NCBI RefSeq assembly: GCF_031143425.1
Contig: NC_090437.1
Span: 1,173,820,863-1,173,884,862, forward strand
Direction of reading: 5' to 3'
DNA from: Pleurodeles waltl
Taxonomy: Eukaryota; Chordata; Amphibia; Caudata; Salamandridae
Length of the DNA: 64,000 nucleotides
Shown: positions 1 through 11,716 of the stretch, piece by piece
Layout of the letters: every line of letters starts with the position of its first letter
How positions within the stretch are numbered: position 1 is the stretch's first letter
Translations under genes and position numbers: made by a program
The notes under the pieces: generated by a model
The model's database searches: none
Told to the model about the DNA's origin: nothing
Seen by the model: only the letters and a program-made list of their open reading frames with translations

Positions 1-2212
1 GCCGCCTGTTGGAAGAAGCTTGGAGTTCTGCAAGAAAGAAGAGGACTAGGAACTTCTCCTTTGGAGGATAGATGTCCCACATTGCGATGAAGCTTGCAGA
101 GGTGTTCCCATGCAGAAAGACCGCAAACAAGCCTTGCTAGCTGCAAGGGTTGTGGTAGAGGTTTTTGGGTGCTGCTGTGGCCCAGGAGGGATCAGAATGT
201 TGCCACTTGGAGGAGGAGACAGAGGGGTGCCCAGCAACTCAGTGAGCCCACAGAAGCAGGCAGCACCCGCAGAAGTACCTGAACAGGCACTTGGAAGAAA
301 AGTGAACCGGAGTCCACCCGAAGTCACAAAGGGAGTCCCACGACACCAGAGGACAACTCAGAAGGTTGTGCACTGCAGAAAGGAGTGTCGGGGACCCAGG
401 CTTGGCTGTGCACGAAGGAAATCCTGGAAGAGTGCACAGGAGCCGGAGCAGCTGCAAATCACGCGGGAACCAGCAATGCAGTCTAGCGTGGGGAGGCAAG
501 GACTTCCCTCCACCAAACTTGGACTGAAGAGTCACTGGACTGTGGGAGTCACTTGGACAGAGTTGCTGAGTTCCAGGGACCACGCTCGTTGGGCTGAGAG
601 GGGACCCAGAGGACCAGTGATGCAGTCTTTTGGTGCCTGCGTTTGCAGGGGGAAGATTCCATCGACCCACGGGAGACTTCTTCAGAGCTCCTGGAGCAGA
701 GAGGAGGCTGGCTACCCCCAGAGCATGCACCACCTGGAAACAGTCAAGAAAGCCGGCAGGATGAAGCTATACAAGGTTGCTAGTAGTCGTCTTGCTACTT
801 TGTTGCGGTTTTGCAGGCGTCCTGAGCAGTCAGCGGTCGATCCTTTGGCAGAAGGTGAAGAGGGAGATGCAGATGAACTCTGGTGAGCTCTTGCATTCGT
901 TATCTGGTGAGATCCCCAAAGCAGAGATCCTAAATAGCCAGAAAAGGAGGTTTGGCTACCTAGGAAGGAGGATTGGCTACCAAGAGAGGTAAGAGCCTAT
1001 CAGAATGAGCCTCTGACATCACCTGCTGGCACTGACCACTCAGAACAGTCCAGTGTGCCACAAACACCTCTGTTTCCAAGATGGCAGAGGTCTGGGACAC
1101 ACTGGAGGAGCTCTGGGCACCTCCCCTGGGAGGTGCAGGTCAGGGGAGTGGTCACTTCCCTTTCCTTTGTCCAGTTTCGCGCCAGAGCAGGGCTGGGGGA
1201 TCCCTGAACCAGTGTAGACTGGCTTATGCAGAGATGGGCACCATCTGTGCCCATCAAAGCATTTCCATAGGCTGGATGAGGCTACTCCTCCCCAGCCTTC
1301 ACACCTATTTCCAAAGGGAGAGGGTGTTACACCCTCTCTCAGAGGAAGTCCTTGGTTCTGCCTTCCTGGGCCAGGGCTGCCTGGACCCCAGGAGGGCAGA
1401 AACCTGTCTGAGGGGTTGGCAGCAGCTGCAGTGGAGACCCCGGAAAGGCAGTTTGGCAGTACCTGGGTTCTGTGCTAGAGACCCGGGGGATCATAGAATT
1501 GTCCCCCCAATGCCAGAATGGCATTGGGGGGACAATTCCATGATCTTAGACATGTTACATGGCCATGTTTGGAGTTACCATTGTGACGCTGTACATAGGT
1601 AGTGACCTATGTACAGTGCACGCGTGTAATGGTGTCCCCGCACTCACAAAGTATGGGGAATTTGCCCTGAACGATGTGGGGGCACCTTGGCTAGTGCCAG
1701 GGTGCCCACACACTAAGTACCTTTGCACCCAACCTTCACCAGGTGAAGGTTAGACATATAGGTGACTTATAAGTTACTTAAGTGCAGTGGTAAATGGCTG
1801 TGAAATATCGTGGACGTTATTTCACACAGGCTGCAGTGGCAGGCCTGTGTAAGAATTGTCAGAGCTCCCTATGGGTGGCAAAATAAATAATGCAGCCCAT
1901 AGGGATCTCCTGGAACCCCAATACCCTGGGTACCTCAGTACCATATACTAGGGAATTATATGGGTGTACCAGTATGCCAATGTGAATTGGTAAATTTAGT
2001 CACTAGCCTGTTAGTGACAAATTTGGAAAGCAGAGAGTGCATAACCACTGAGGCTCTGGTTAGCAGAGCCTCAGTGAGACAGTTAAGCATCACACAGGGA
2101 ACACATACAGGGCACATACTTATGGCAGGGTCCCAGTGACACATACACTAAAACAACATATATACAGTGAAATATGGGGGTGACATGCCAGGCAAGATGG
2201 TACTTTCCTACA
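1..2212 (-). mobile_element. Large LTR, minus strand, truncated by window start
   Basis: Read on the minus strand this begins TGTAGGAAAGTACC at 2212 and runs to the left edge without reaching its other end. I recognise it as a multi-kilobase newt LTR. A TATTTAG box (about 933-939 on the minus strand) looks like the core promoter, so U3 would be about 940-2212 and R/U5 lies mostly outside the window. Several open frames of 60-260 codons lie here on both strands, but none has recognisable domains and the LTR explains the sequence. The five bases after the end are CAGAG; the matching target duplication would lie outside the window. Whether it is a solo LTR or part of an element cannot be seen. 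Confidence 0.6.
1491..1543. repeat. 24-bp inverted repeat hairpin in the LTR
   Basis: Arms 1491-1514 and 1520-1543 pair at 23 of 24 positions around a five-base loop (AGAAT). The centre of each arm is a C6 or G6 run. It lies in the U3 half of the minus-strand LTR. Confidence 0.85.
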
Positions 2213-2260
2213 CAGAGGATACACAGTGGTGTAGTGGAGGTACCTGTTACGCCTGGGGGA

Positions 2261-3110
2261 AGGGTCTCCAGGAGAGGTAGCAGTAGGTCCTCCAAGAGTC
2301 TGACCTCTGCAGAGTTGCAGGACAGAAAGGCAGAGAGGGCTCACCAGTTGGAGTTAGAGAGGATGAGGAAGGGATTGGAAGAGAGGAGGAGGGACTTAGA
2401 GACTTAGAGATAAAAAGGATGATTTATGCTTACGAGCTTAAATTGAAAGAGCAGGAAGTCATGAGGGCTGAGTCCAGCTGGAAAGGTGGCAGCAACAATT
2501 TTCTATCCAGGGCTGCTGAAGAAGTGCGTATGCCCAGAGGCGTGGTGCCCTATTTGAAGGAGGGAGTTAACACACATGAGGAGGTTCAGGGGTATGAGGT
2601 TGCTCCAGTGATGCGCAGGGTCCCGGAGGTGGATTGGGGAACTGGCATAGGGAGTCATATTCCTAGTTATGGGAGGGACACTCTACTGGCTCTAGGTAAG
2701 AGTGACAGGGAGAGGGGTTCCCCCAGATAGAAGTCCTGGTTATGGAGTGTGAAGATATACCAGAAGAGTGTGGGTTGAGTGTCAGGGACAGTCAGGTACT
2801 GTCTCACCAGTCTCAGGAGGGTGATGTGGGGTGGTTTTTCAAAGCACAGTCGCTGGATGGTTGGGTGAAGGGTACTTTGGTTAATTCATGTGAGGGGCTG
2901 AGTGATGTAATTGCTGGAGAGCATGTGTCTAGTCCTTATTTTCCAGAGCTACACCAACACCAGGTGGAGTGTGAGTTCTCTGACCCCAGGGAACATACAC
3001 TGGAGGCAGACCTGTGGGTGAGTACCAGAGAGTCTGAAAAGGCATTTGGGGGTGCTCCTGAGGGGAGTGGTCTAGGTATTTTCCAACCAGGTAAGGTAGG
3101 GAAGGATTGT
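2261..3110 (+). pseudogene. Broken gag with coiled coil and SCAN-like region
   Basis: Gag is the structural protein that would package the retrotransposon RNA. Three open pieces lie in succession. About 2282-2407 encodes a charged helix rich in E, R and L (AELQDRKAERAHQLELERMR), a likely coiled coil. 2419-2730 continues it and has a capsid-type stretch with VPEVDWG and GRDTLLAL. 2850-3053 has SLDGWVKG, EHV, SDPRE and EADLWVSTR, which resembles the SCAN-like C-terminal capsid region of Gmr1-type Ty3/gypsy Gag. The pieces are separated by stops near 2408 and 2730. I see no CCHC zinc knuckle. Family placement comes from remembered patterns, so it is moderate. Confidence 0.5.
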
Positions 3111-4627
3111 AGTGTCCCAGGTAGGTCCCTGTGTAGTGGGATGGGTGAGGGACCCCATGTCCAGTGTCAGAGGAGAGGGAATGGGGATGGGCTGAGGCCC
3201 AAGGTGCCCGAAATCTGGTCCCAGGTCCTAGATGATTTCATGAGAGAACACCAGGAGGGGAACCTAGCCTGCACCGTAGGGCCCTCTGTTGAGGGAGACC
3301 CCACAGTGTCAGGAGAACTTGGGGGCGGCTGTAGCCAGCGTCCCACCAGTTCTGGTGTCTGGCAGTACCACTCCTAGTGAGGGGGTGCAGAAGTCCAGAC
3401 AGAGGGTTGAGAGGGGGTTGCGGACCCCAGTGGAGAACCTGGAGGGTCAGGGGTCACCTCTGAGAGCAGAGCCCCCCAGGAATGACCTAGGTGAGACCAT
3501 TTCTGGGTTGGCGGGAATCCAGACTCTGCCAGATGGGCAGGGGTAAGGAGACCTATGCCAGACAGACTCTTGTGTGGCCCTTGGGGACAGTGTGTCCCCT
3601 GAGGGGGGAAGTGTGCCCCCCTGGAAGCCCTGGTGCGCCAGACAGTGGTTCAACCGCAGGGTCGTGACTCTGGGTTGGATGACCATGTTCAGAGGGTAAA
3701 CTCTGACCTGGTGGGGGGTAGGTATTCCCCAAAGGAAGTCCTGGGTTGCCAGATGGGTGTCCAGTCTGTGGGTACAGACCCTGGACTGGAGGGCCAGGTA
3801 CAGGGTGTCCCCCCTGACCTGGAGGAAGGGGCTACTGCTAACAGTGCCCCTACCACGTTACATTCTGGGGGGCCACTCCTAGTTGGGGGGTACAGGACCC
3901 CAGGAGGGAGGGAAGGCGGAGGGAAGCCTCATCCTTGGCCCTAATCCAACCTGAAGGTACAGACTTCAGGTTGGAGGACCAGTTGCAGGTTAACTTCCCT
4001 GCACTGGTGGGAGAATTGTGCAGGACTGCTTCTACAAGCACCCTGACAATTTTGGACTCTAAGGGGGTGCCGCTCCTGCAGGGAGGGTACCGAGCCCCAG
4101 AGGGGAGGACCAGGGTCAGGGTGTCATCCCTGACCTAGTGGAAGAGATAGTGGTCAAAGGGTGCCAGGCACCTGGGGCTACCGCCCCCCACTCTCTACAG
4201 TCACAGTGGTTGGAGAGGCCTAAGGTCAGGCTCTCATCCCTGACAGTTGTCAGGGGTCACTGTGGCTTGCTATCCTGGTGGACAGAGACAGCCCTAAGGG
4301 GGGAACGAGAGTCACACCCCAGGGGTGGAGTGGGCAACACCACTGTGTTGCCTTGGTGGTGCTATCTACCCCCTGCGATACCTCTGTGAGCAAAGTAAAG
4401 TTAGGTAGTGCACAGATGGTATCTGCAGATGAGGAGAAGGGTTCCGCATGGGTTCGCTTAGTGGGCCCTGAGAGTATGGACAGAGGGATCCAACTGGAGT
4501 CAGGAAGGCGTAGAACTGGAACATGCCCCTGCTGTTGTGGGCCTGGGTTCTTGTTCTATCGCCCAAATCAGGAAAGTACATCAAGGTATTGATTGTTCTC
4601 CCCTGGTTTTAGGCCGGTAGGGGGTCG
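3111..4627 (+). other. Non-coding 3' internal region of the gypsy-like element
   Basis: G-rich sequence with short overlapping open frames and no recognisable domain. A degenerate motif of the form GGTGTC-CCTGACCT recurs near 3807 and 4110, with a weaker match near 4225, suggesting old internal duplication. The stretch ends with a G-rich polypurine-like run just before the LTR at 4628. I see no pol gene on either strand. Confidence 0.5.
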
Positions 4628-6743
4628 TGTTGGACTTTTTTGCTTATGCAGGGTCATCCCCAATCTTTTTGCCTCCTGCCTCCTATTTTTTCTGGGCTGT
4701 TGCTGTTGGCTTTTGAACTCCGAGCACTTTATTACTGCTAACCAGTGCTAAAGTGCATATGCCCTCTGTGTAAATCGTATGGTTGATCGGTTTATCCATG
4801 ATTGACATACTTGATTTACTAGTAAGTCCCTAGTAACGTGCACTAGAGGTGCTAGGGCCTGTAAGTCAAATGCTACTAGTGGGCCTGCAGCACTGGTTGT
4901 GCAACCCACATAAGTAGCTCTGTAATCATGTCTCAGACCTGTCATCGCAGTGTCTGTGTGTGCAGATTTAACTGTAAATTCGACTTGGCAAGTGTACCCA
5001 CTTGCCAGGCCTAAACCTTCCCTTTTCTTGCATGTCAGACACCTCTAAGGTAGGCCCTAAGTAGCCCCAAGGGCAGGGTGCAGTGTATGGTTAAGGTAGG
5101 ACATATAGTAATGTGTTTTATATGTCCCGACAGTGAAATATTGCTAAATTCGTTTTTAACTGTTGCAAGGCCTGTCCCTCTCATAGGTTACCATGGGGGC
5201 TACCTTTAAATCTTATTAAAGTGCAGATTCCCTTTGGGAGCGGATGGGCGTGTGGAGTTTGGAGTCTCTGAGCTCACAATTTAAAAATACATCTTTTAGT
5301 AAAGTTGATTTTAAGATTGTGTGTTTGAAAATGCCACTTTTAGAAAGTGAGCCTTTTCTTGCTTATACCATTTCTGTGACTTTGCCTGTTTGTGGATTTC
5401 CTGTCTGGGTCAGTTTGACAGTTGGGCTGCTTGCACCTCACACTAGACAGTGACACAAAGGGAGCTGGGGTGTAGTCTGCATTTCCTGATGAGCCATCTG
5501 TGCTAGGAGGGAGGGTGGGAGTGGTCACTTACACCTGAAAGGGCTGTACCTGTCCTCACACAATGCCGTCTCCAACCCCCTAGTGAGTGTCTGGGGCCTG
5601 GCATGGGAAAGGCAGGATTTCACATTCAAAAGAGACTTTACTTTGAAGTAGGCCTACTTCAAAGGAGAAATTGGGTATAAGAAGGGCACTCAAAACCACA
5701 GACTTTAGGATCACTTCTGGACATCAAGAGGAACCTCTTCCTGGAGAAGAGCTGAAGAGCTGAGGAGAAGTGCTGCCCTGCCTGTGACTGTGCTTTGTGG
5801 AGCTATCCTGCAATTGTTGCTTCTGCCAGAGTAAGAGGGAAAAGACTGGTCTTTATGTGTCTTCCATCTTGTGACAAAATCTCCAAGGGCTTGATTTAGA
5901 GCTTGCCTCCTGTTGTTATAAGTCTCAGGGACAGCAAAGACTTCTTTTTGCCAGCACCTGGAGTCTCTGGAGAGACTCCTGCTCTGACAAGTGGTGCCCT
6001 ATCCAGTCCCTGGGCCCTTGAAAGGAAAGCTGGTGGAAATCCAAGGAAATCGACTTCGGATAACTCGACGCCGCTGCTGAATCCGGTGATGCCGCCTGCA
6101 ACCGACTCTGTGATCTTCGCTGGAACGCGATGACCTTCGCAGGCCCGACGTCGCTGCAGCCCCGCTGAAGTCTGTGACTCTGTGGAAGTCACCGCACCAC
6201 ATCGTGACCGACGCCGCTCGTAGTGCGCGGATTCAACGTTTCGCAAAGATGCCACGTTTCCCGACTTCGCACATCGACTTGTTTTCACTCTTCACTAAAG
6301 GTACTGTACTTGGGGGTCTACGCGACTCCATGTCCGGTGCCGCTGGTGTCGGCTTGTTGGGAACGACTCCGTCACGACGCCGTGTTAACACTGCATTGAA
6401 GCATTTTGTGTTTCTAAGCCCTATTTTTCAGTTTAATCTTTAAAAATTCATAACGACTTGTGTATGTCGGATTTTTGTCATTTTGGTCTTGTTTTGTTTA
6501 GATAAATATTTCCTATTCTTCTAAACTGGTGTTGTCATTTTGTAGTGTTTTCATTAAGTTACTGTGTGTTGGTACAAATACTTTATACCTAGCACTCTGA
6601 AGTTAAGCCTAGTGCTCTGCCAAGCTTCCAAGGGGGTAAGCAGGGGTTAGCTGAGGATGATTCTCTTTTACCCTGACTAGAGTGAGGGTCCTTGCTTGAA
6701 CAGGGGGTAACCTGACTGTCAACCAAAGACCCCATTTCTAACA
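4628..6743 (+). repeat. LTR, family A (TGTTGGAC...TTTCTAACA), 2116 bp
   Basis: It begins TGTTGGAC and ends TTTCTAACA, the TG...CA ends of an LTR. Near-identical sequence recurs in the split copy 7113-7365/21572-23688 and, inverted, in 27157-29440 and 41740-44353. A TATAA box at 5676-5680 lies 12 bp after a perfect palindrome (5641-5664). 6040-6370 is CpG-rich with repeated CGACGCCG-type words. Short open frames inside are not genes. Confidence 0.75.
5641..5681 (+). promoter_or_regulatory. LTR core promoter: 24-bp palindrome plus TATA box
   Basis: 5641-5664 is a perfect 24-bp palindrome whose half-site is CTTTGAAGTAGG, followed by GTATAAG at 5675-5681. The half-site begins with CTTTGAA, which fits the TCF/LEF core CTTTGWW. 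The same arrangement recurs at 22326-22366 and, inverted, at 28611-28650, so it is a conserved part of the LTR. Binding is inference. Confidence 0.5.
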
Positions 6744-7112
6744 GATACAGAATGAGCTACTCTACATGCCAAATCTAGGAGAGCTGAAGAAACCTAAAAC
6801 AGTTAGTACACAGTAATCTGTAGCACTGTTTTAAGGAAGGGACAAACCCTCTGTGGTGATATCTCTGTTCTAGATTCTTGAAGCAATCATTCCATGTTAG
6901 GTCCCTCATGCCCAATGACTCCCTCTATATAACTGCCAAGTGAGCTCCTGCCATGTGTGACATCGTCAAGCAGACCTGGATTTTTAGGGAACAGCACACT
7001 GCATTCTGTGACTTGTAGTTCCTCTTACAAACGTGTATATGAAGCTTTTAAATTCCCATCTCGATAAGCACTGTTGGCTAAGAAGCCATCAGTGCTTAAA
7101 GGTGTTGCACAT
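6744..7112. other. No recognisable feature
   Basis: Unique-looking AT-leaning sequence between two LTR insertions. No gene or repeat is seen. Confidence 0.5.
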
Positions 7113-7536
7113 TGTTGGAAACAGCCCTTTCTGTAGGGTTTCCATGTCTTTTTGGCATCTCGCCTCCTGTTTTGATCTTGTGCTGTATTTCATTTTGCTG
7201 GCTTTACGACTCCGGGCAGTTTACCCCTGCTGACCAATGCTAGAGTGCAAGTGCTTTCTGTCTAAATTGTATTGGTATTTGGTTTACCCATGATTGGCAT
7301 ATTTGATTTATCAGTAAGTCCCTAGTAACGTGCACTATTTGTGCCCAGGGCCTGTAAATCAAATGTTCAGTAAGTTTCAAGTTTGTTATTAGGATACTGA
7401 ACTCTATAGAGGTCCACATAAATAATAAATAACACAATATCATATATATGACAACCTCCCAACCCCCAGAAGCGTCTAATCACAGAAAGTACACATTATT
7501 CCTGAGCAAACTTTAAACAGAATTTGATAATTAAAT

Positions 7537-10500
7537 TTAATACAAGAATAAAAAGCTTTTGAAGAAGGTAAAAACTCTATAGCAAAACATCTCATTAGGG
7601 GGACCAGAAAAGGCCAACATTAGCTCAGAAGCTGTACGTAAAGAATATTTGAGACAGGTAGGTCATATCCACTTACGGCAGAATAACAGCAAGGCCGGAC
7701 ATATGAAAACTACATGGTTCAGGTCTTGATCACCATTATGACAAAGATTACAAGTGGCTGAAGATCCATACCATCTGGCCCACAATGAGTTTACGGGAAG
7801 CAGCCCCTGACGCAGTAGGAGCTAGAATCACCTGATCCTGTGAAGCAGGTTCCAGCTGAGGTAGGGCTGCATTTCCCTCAAAAGGATAGTGTCAGTTATA
7901 AATTGAAAGCCCTGCCTGTATCCGCAGGCCTTTTTTTCCCGAGCGAAGTTAATTGTCTAAGGATGGCTTTTAACTGTGACTGAGGAAGTGTGGGAATGGA
8001 GGCAGGGTCTAACAGTAGGAGATCTGTGGCCTGTAAAACATTCCTGCCAATGGTGTATTTTGACCTGCTGCCAGCCAAGACTTCTTTTTTTAACAGTGAT
8101 CTCAAAGAATCGTCACCAAAGTTCATCATGCTAACCACCCAAAGTACAACCCCAGCGAGGCCTTGGACAAAAGCACTTCACAGGCCCATCTCAAGCCTTA
8201 AGGTTGCTGCGGAGAGGGCTGAGCTTTTGAAGAGAGCTTCCTCAAAATGCAGCCCTCTAGTTTATCTTAAAAAAAACATTTTGAAACTTCGATGTGCTCT
8301 AGGCCATAGAGTAAAGACAGAGGTATCTTTGCCCAGTACACCTCTAAGAGGGGTTTGAAATGTCTCTTGCCGGTAACCCTATAGAGGGTGTTCAAGCCGT
8401 GGGATAGAGTTTTTTGTTGGTTTTGTTCTATGTGTGCCCTGTCGCTGAGGTTCCCACAGACAATTTTACCCAAAAATGTATAAGAGGTTACCCTCTCAAG
8501 CTTCTGAGCTCCCAGTGACCAACAGAAACTGCTGTATTTGAGCCCTTTTTTTTACTGTGAAAACACAGGATTTTACTTTTGGAGCAGTTTATTTTTGGAA
8601 AGTGGGCTTCTGTGAAACTCCCCAAGGCCTGAAGACAATTGTTTAACCCTATTGGTGTACACTCCAATATGGTTATATCATCGGCATTGAGCAAACAGGG
8701 TATGGTCCTTCCTCCTAATATAGGGGCAAAACCCTTGCACCGGGATAAGTGAGTGGGTAAGTCAGAGATGTACAAGTAGAACAGCATCGGGGCCAACATT
8801 CAACCTTGTTTTAAACCATTCTGAGTTGGTAATTGATAGGATAAGCCCCTATCGCCCCCTAACAGCACCCTACAACAGGTGGAGGAATGCAGGGCAATCA
8901 CCAAATCTAGAAGAGTACCTGGCATGCCTAGTCAAGAGAGCTTTGACCATAGCATAGTCCGATCTACCTTATTAAATGCCGTAGAAAAGTCAATAAAGGC
9001 TGCATAGATTACCTCTCCGCTCAGAGTTACATATTTCTCATTTATTACCTGAAGGGCCGAGATGTTATCAATTGTACCATGCTTATGTTGAAAGTCAGAT
9101 TACTCCAGAGGGATGATTTTGTTTCTTTCTTCCAAGTCACTAATCTGGGAGAGCAAATGTTTAGCAAATATTTTATCCACCACATCTAACAAAGCAATCT
9201 GGCGGTAATTCCTGGGACAATTATGGTTCCCTGTCTTGAAAAGGGGAACAATAATACTACCCTTCCAGGATGGTGGAATTTTTCTGGTTTCGTAGCAACA
9301 CTTAAAGACCAGAAACAATATTTTACTCCAGGTGAGAATATCGTGTTTTATAGCTAATATAGGGATTTTGTCAGGACCCATTGCTGCAGAGCTGCGCAAG
9401 CTTCTAATAATATCCTCAATTTCTTTCATAGTGGGGTGAGAGTATGAGGGATCTCCATGGTATACCCATTGGATGCGTAAAGATCAGAGATAAAAGTGCA
9501 CCAACTTGATTTATTAATGACAATTGGGAGAGATCTGGTTCTCGAGCCAGACCCATCAGCTACCAATGACCAAAAGTGTCTTGAATGGCTGTTAAAAGCT
9601 GCTTCCCTTACATCGGTCCAGAATCTATCGATAGCTTCTCCTTTTAGACATGCTCTTATACGCTTCCTTCTTCTTTTTAATAAGCTCAATTGAGTATACC
9701 TTTCCAAAGTGTATTCCCTGTATTGTTTGCAAATAAGGGCATTGATTTCTCTGTTTAGTAGAAGTAGGGGACGGGGTTTTACTGTATGCTTGCCCTGGTA
9801 CTTATGGAGGGTGATCATTATAAGCTGCTGCATAAACTCAGAAGATTTCTCCAAAATATTTCCTACCCAGTGTTCGAGATTGCCTGAGATGGTCTCTAGA
9901 ATAAAATCAAGCCCCTTAACCCTGTCACGGGCCCAAAGCGTTCTACCAGTTTTAATATTAAACTTTAATTTCTACCCATCCAGGCACCATGAATCAACAG
10001 GGTGAACTGTCAGGTAAATAGATGCAACCAGGATATTATGATCGCTGAGTGCTGTCTATTACTTTTATGTCCTGTACCAAAGAGAATGTCTGATAGTTGG
10101 TTATCACATAATCTAGAATGGCAGAGCCACCTGAGGATTTGTGCGTATGATGGGCTGTCAAACCGGAGGGGAGTTTACCATTCGCTATAATACAATCACT
10201 CGCCTTCAAGTGTTCAAGGAGAAGCTTCCTGCGCTTATCTGATCTTATTTTCTCTGGAAAGACGTTAATGGGAATACCAAATGCTTCATCTTTTTCCTCA
10301 TCCCAGAAACGTAAGAGGGCGGAATTAAAAACTTTACAATTTAAGTCCCCAACCATGATAATTCCAGTAGCTGGCTCCTTGTCGCAAGGTTCATTAATAA
10401 AAAGGAATACCTTATCTAAGAAGAGGTCTTGGGAAGCACCAGGGGGGATATAGGAGTTTACCATCGCAAGAGGAGTTCCATGAGACCCTTCTCCAGCACT

Positions 10501-10618
10501 GTATAAAGTAATGACCAAGAATAGATTGCTAGGATCTCTATAACTTTCATAGCGACAGCTAAGCCTATTAGTCAGCAAACAGGCTACCCCTCCCTTGGCA
10601 TGGCCTCTCTTTGAGGGG
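7537..10618 (-). pseudogene. LINE ORF2, C-terminal two thirds: endonuclease end, reverse transcriptase, zinc knuckle
   Basis: ORF2 proteins nick target DNA and copy the element's RNA into it. On the minus strand I see the endonuclease motifs GDLN (10339-10350) and SDH (10038-10046, one frame off its neighbours). Then comes a reverse transcriptase with GPDKIP and NYRQIALLD (within 9100-9429), FIDFSTAFNKVDR (motif A, about 8970-9010), KQG-MLAP (8790-8810) and NADD at 8677-8688 in place of the catalytic YADD. A CCHC knuckle, C-x2-C-x8-H-x4-C, lies at 7699-7752 before the stop at 7537-7539. In-frame stops occur before SDFQ, after KLS and in KQG-M. The missing tyrosine and the stops rule out activity. 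The N-terminus lies beyond the Harbinger at 18080. Confidence 0.75.
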
Positions 10619-10737
10619 GTACTCTCAAGGGACCTTGCCTACCAAGCTCGCCCTGGCCTAGAGGAACCCACTGCCCACCTCCCCCACCCAGACACCTCGT
10701 AATGCGCGCAGAGTCAGATGAATGTGACTGTACTCAC

Positions 10738-11304
10738 CCCCTTGTGGCTGCCCTCAAGCGCCCATCCAACTTCGGATACGCCACCGCCAGGATCCGGAAC
10801 ATCAGGGGGATCATGGTGCGACGGGCACCCCTCCCACGTTGGGAGGCCATCCCCAGCTGGGCCTCCGCCGTCTTCTTGCTCCATCGACGAATGTCCTCCC
10901 ATCTTTTACGGCAGTGGGTCTCTGTCTGTGGTGGACCCCCAGGGTCCTTGGCGATGGCACGCCAAATATCCTTCTTCTGGTGGGCACTGACCTAGAGAAA
11001 TAGTACAGGGGAAAAGGAAGATCTTTACCCGTCCGGACCATCATACTCATTAGCCCACGTTCCCACCCTTGCCCTGACGCACATACACTCACCGTACGTT
11101 CATGCAGGCCTCAGTCCCCCCCCCATGTATCTTCCATCCACACCACTCCAAACAGGCATTGCCCATGCAGCATGCTCACAGTGTACTCACCTGTGTGTCT
11201 AGAGGACGGTACAGTTGTGTGTACTGGAGGAGGACCCCATCCGCTAATTTCTCCAACTCCTCCGAAGTGAAGGCAGGGGCCCTTTCCCCAGACACGTGAG
11301 CCAT
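10738..11304 (-). CDS. Harbinger Myb/SANT-like DNA-binding protein 1 (two exons, 3' end lost)
   Basis: ATG at 11302-11304 opens exon 1 (11191-11304, 38 codons), ending in a GTGAGT donor. The acceptor CTAG precedes exon 2 (10738-10991). The frame is open across the splice for about 122 residues. FTSEELEKLADGVL, KKDIWRAIAKDP and HCRKRWEDIRRW form the spaced tryptophan/basic helices of a Myb/SANT-like domain, residues about 12-80. Exon 2 ends at a possible GTGAGT donor at 10737-10732; reading through it meets TGA at once. The next exon is lost at the broken left end. Such proteins assist Harbinger transposases in nuclear entry and binding of the element ends. It is divergent from the transposase, about 0.4 kb away. 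No stop lies inside the two exons. Confidence 0.65.
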
Positions 11305-11716
11305 CGTCGCTTCCAGACTGAGGTCACAGCAGCACTTGCAGTTTAGGTCCTCTCCTGTTGAAGGTCAGGTATCAAGTGAGTGGACTGACAGAAAATGGCG
11401 GTCACGTCCGTGGCAGTGCGTACCGTCACCGCCGACGTACATCGTCATTGGCTCCTCGGACCCATAGGGTCCAATGTTAACCAATGCAGGATTGCGCCGC
11501 GGTCTTCGACCGCCTACCGCGACGGTGTAGAACACCAGCGCAGTTACCTCATATCCCCTTGTCCCACCTTACAGGTCAGGCAGCTGCCATTTCAGAGGCC
11601 ACATGGCATTAATAATAACTGCGTCACACCTATCTAGGCCTTGCATATACACAGTAACATGCACATTGCGGATTAATAAATGTGTGCAAATGACATTTTG
11701 TGATACCTCAGTGTAG
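11305..11716. promoter_or_regulatory. Shared promoter region between divergent Harbinger genes
   Basis: About 410 bp separate the start of Myb gene 1 (-) from the open frame of the transposase (+). The middle, about 11395-11560, is CpG-rich and holds CCAAT-type words on both strands (ATTGGCTCC near 11447, AACCAATG near 11479). No TATA box stands out. A bidirectional promoter is inference from layout. Confidence 0.4.

Larger units (their letters stand above)
2213..6743 (+). mobile_element. Ty3/gypsy-like LTR retrotransposon, 3' part: gag remnant, internal region, 3' LTR
   Basis: A gag remnant, a non-coding internal stretch and a 2.1 kb LTR follow each other on the plus strand. The last internal bases before the LTR, around 4616-4625, form a G-rich run (GGTAGGGGG) like a polypurine tract. 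No protease, reverse transcriptase or integrase motif is visible, and no 5' LTR of the same family lies upstream, where a different LTR abuts at 2212. The copy is therefore internally deleted or non-autonomous, and cut on the left. GGTCG before and GATAC after the LTR do not match, as expected when the other end of the element is lost. Confidence 0.6.

Noticed and set aside
110..886. Plus-strand open frame of 258 codons
   Set aside because: It lies antisense inside a recognised LTR, has biased composition and no domain.
4623..6748. Target duplication around the LTR at 4628-6743
   Set aside because: GGTCG and GATAC do not match, so this LTR is not a clean solo insertion.
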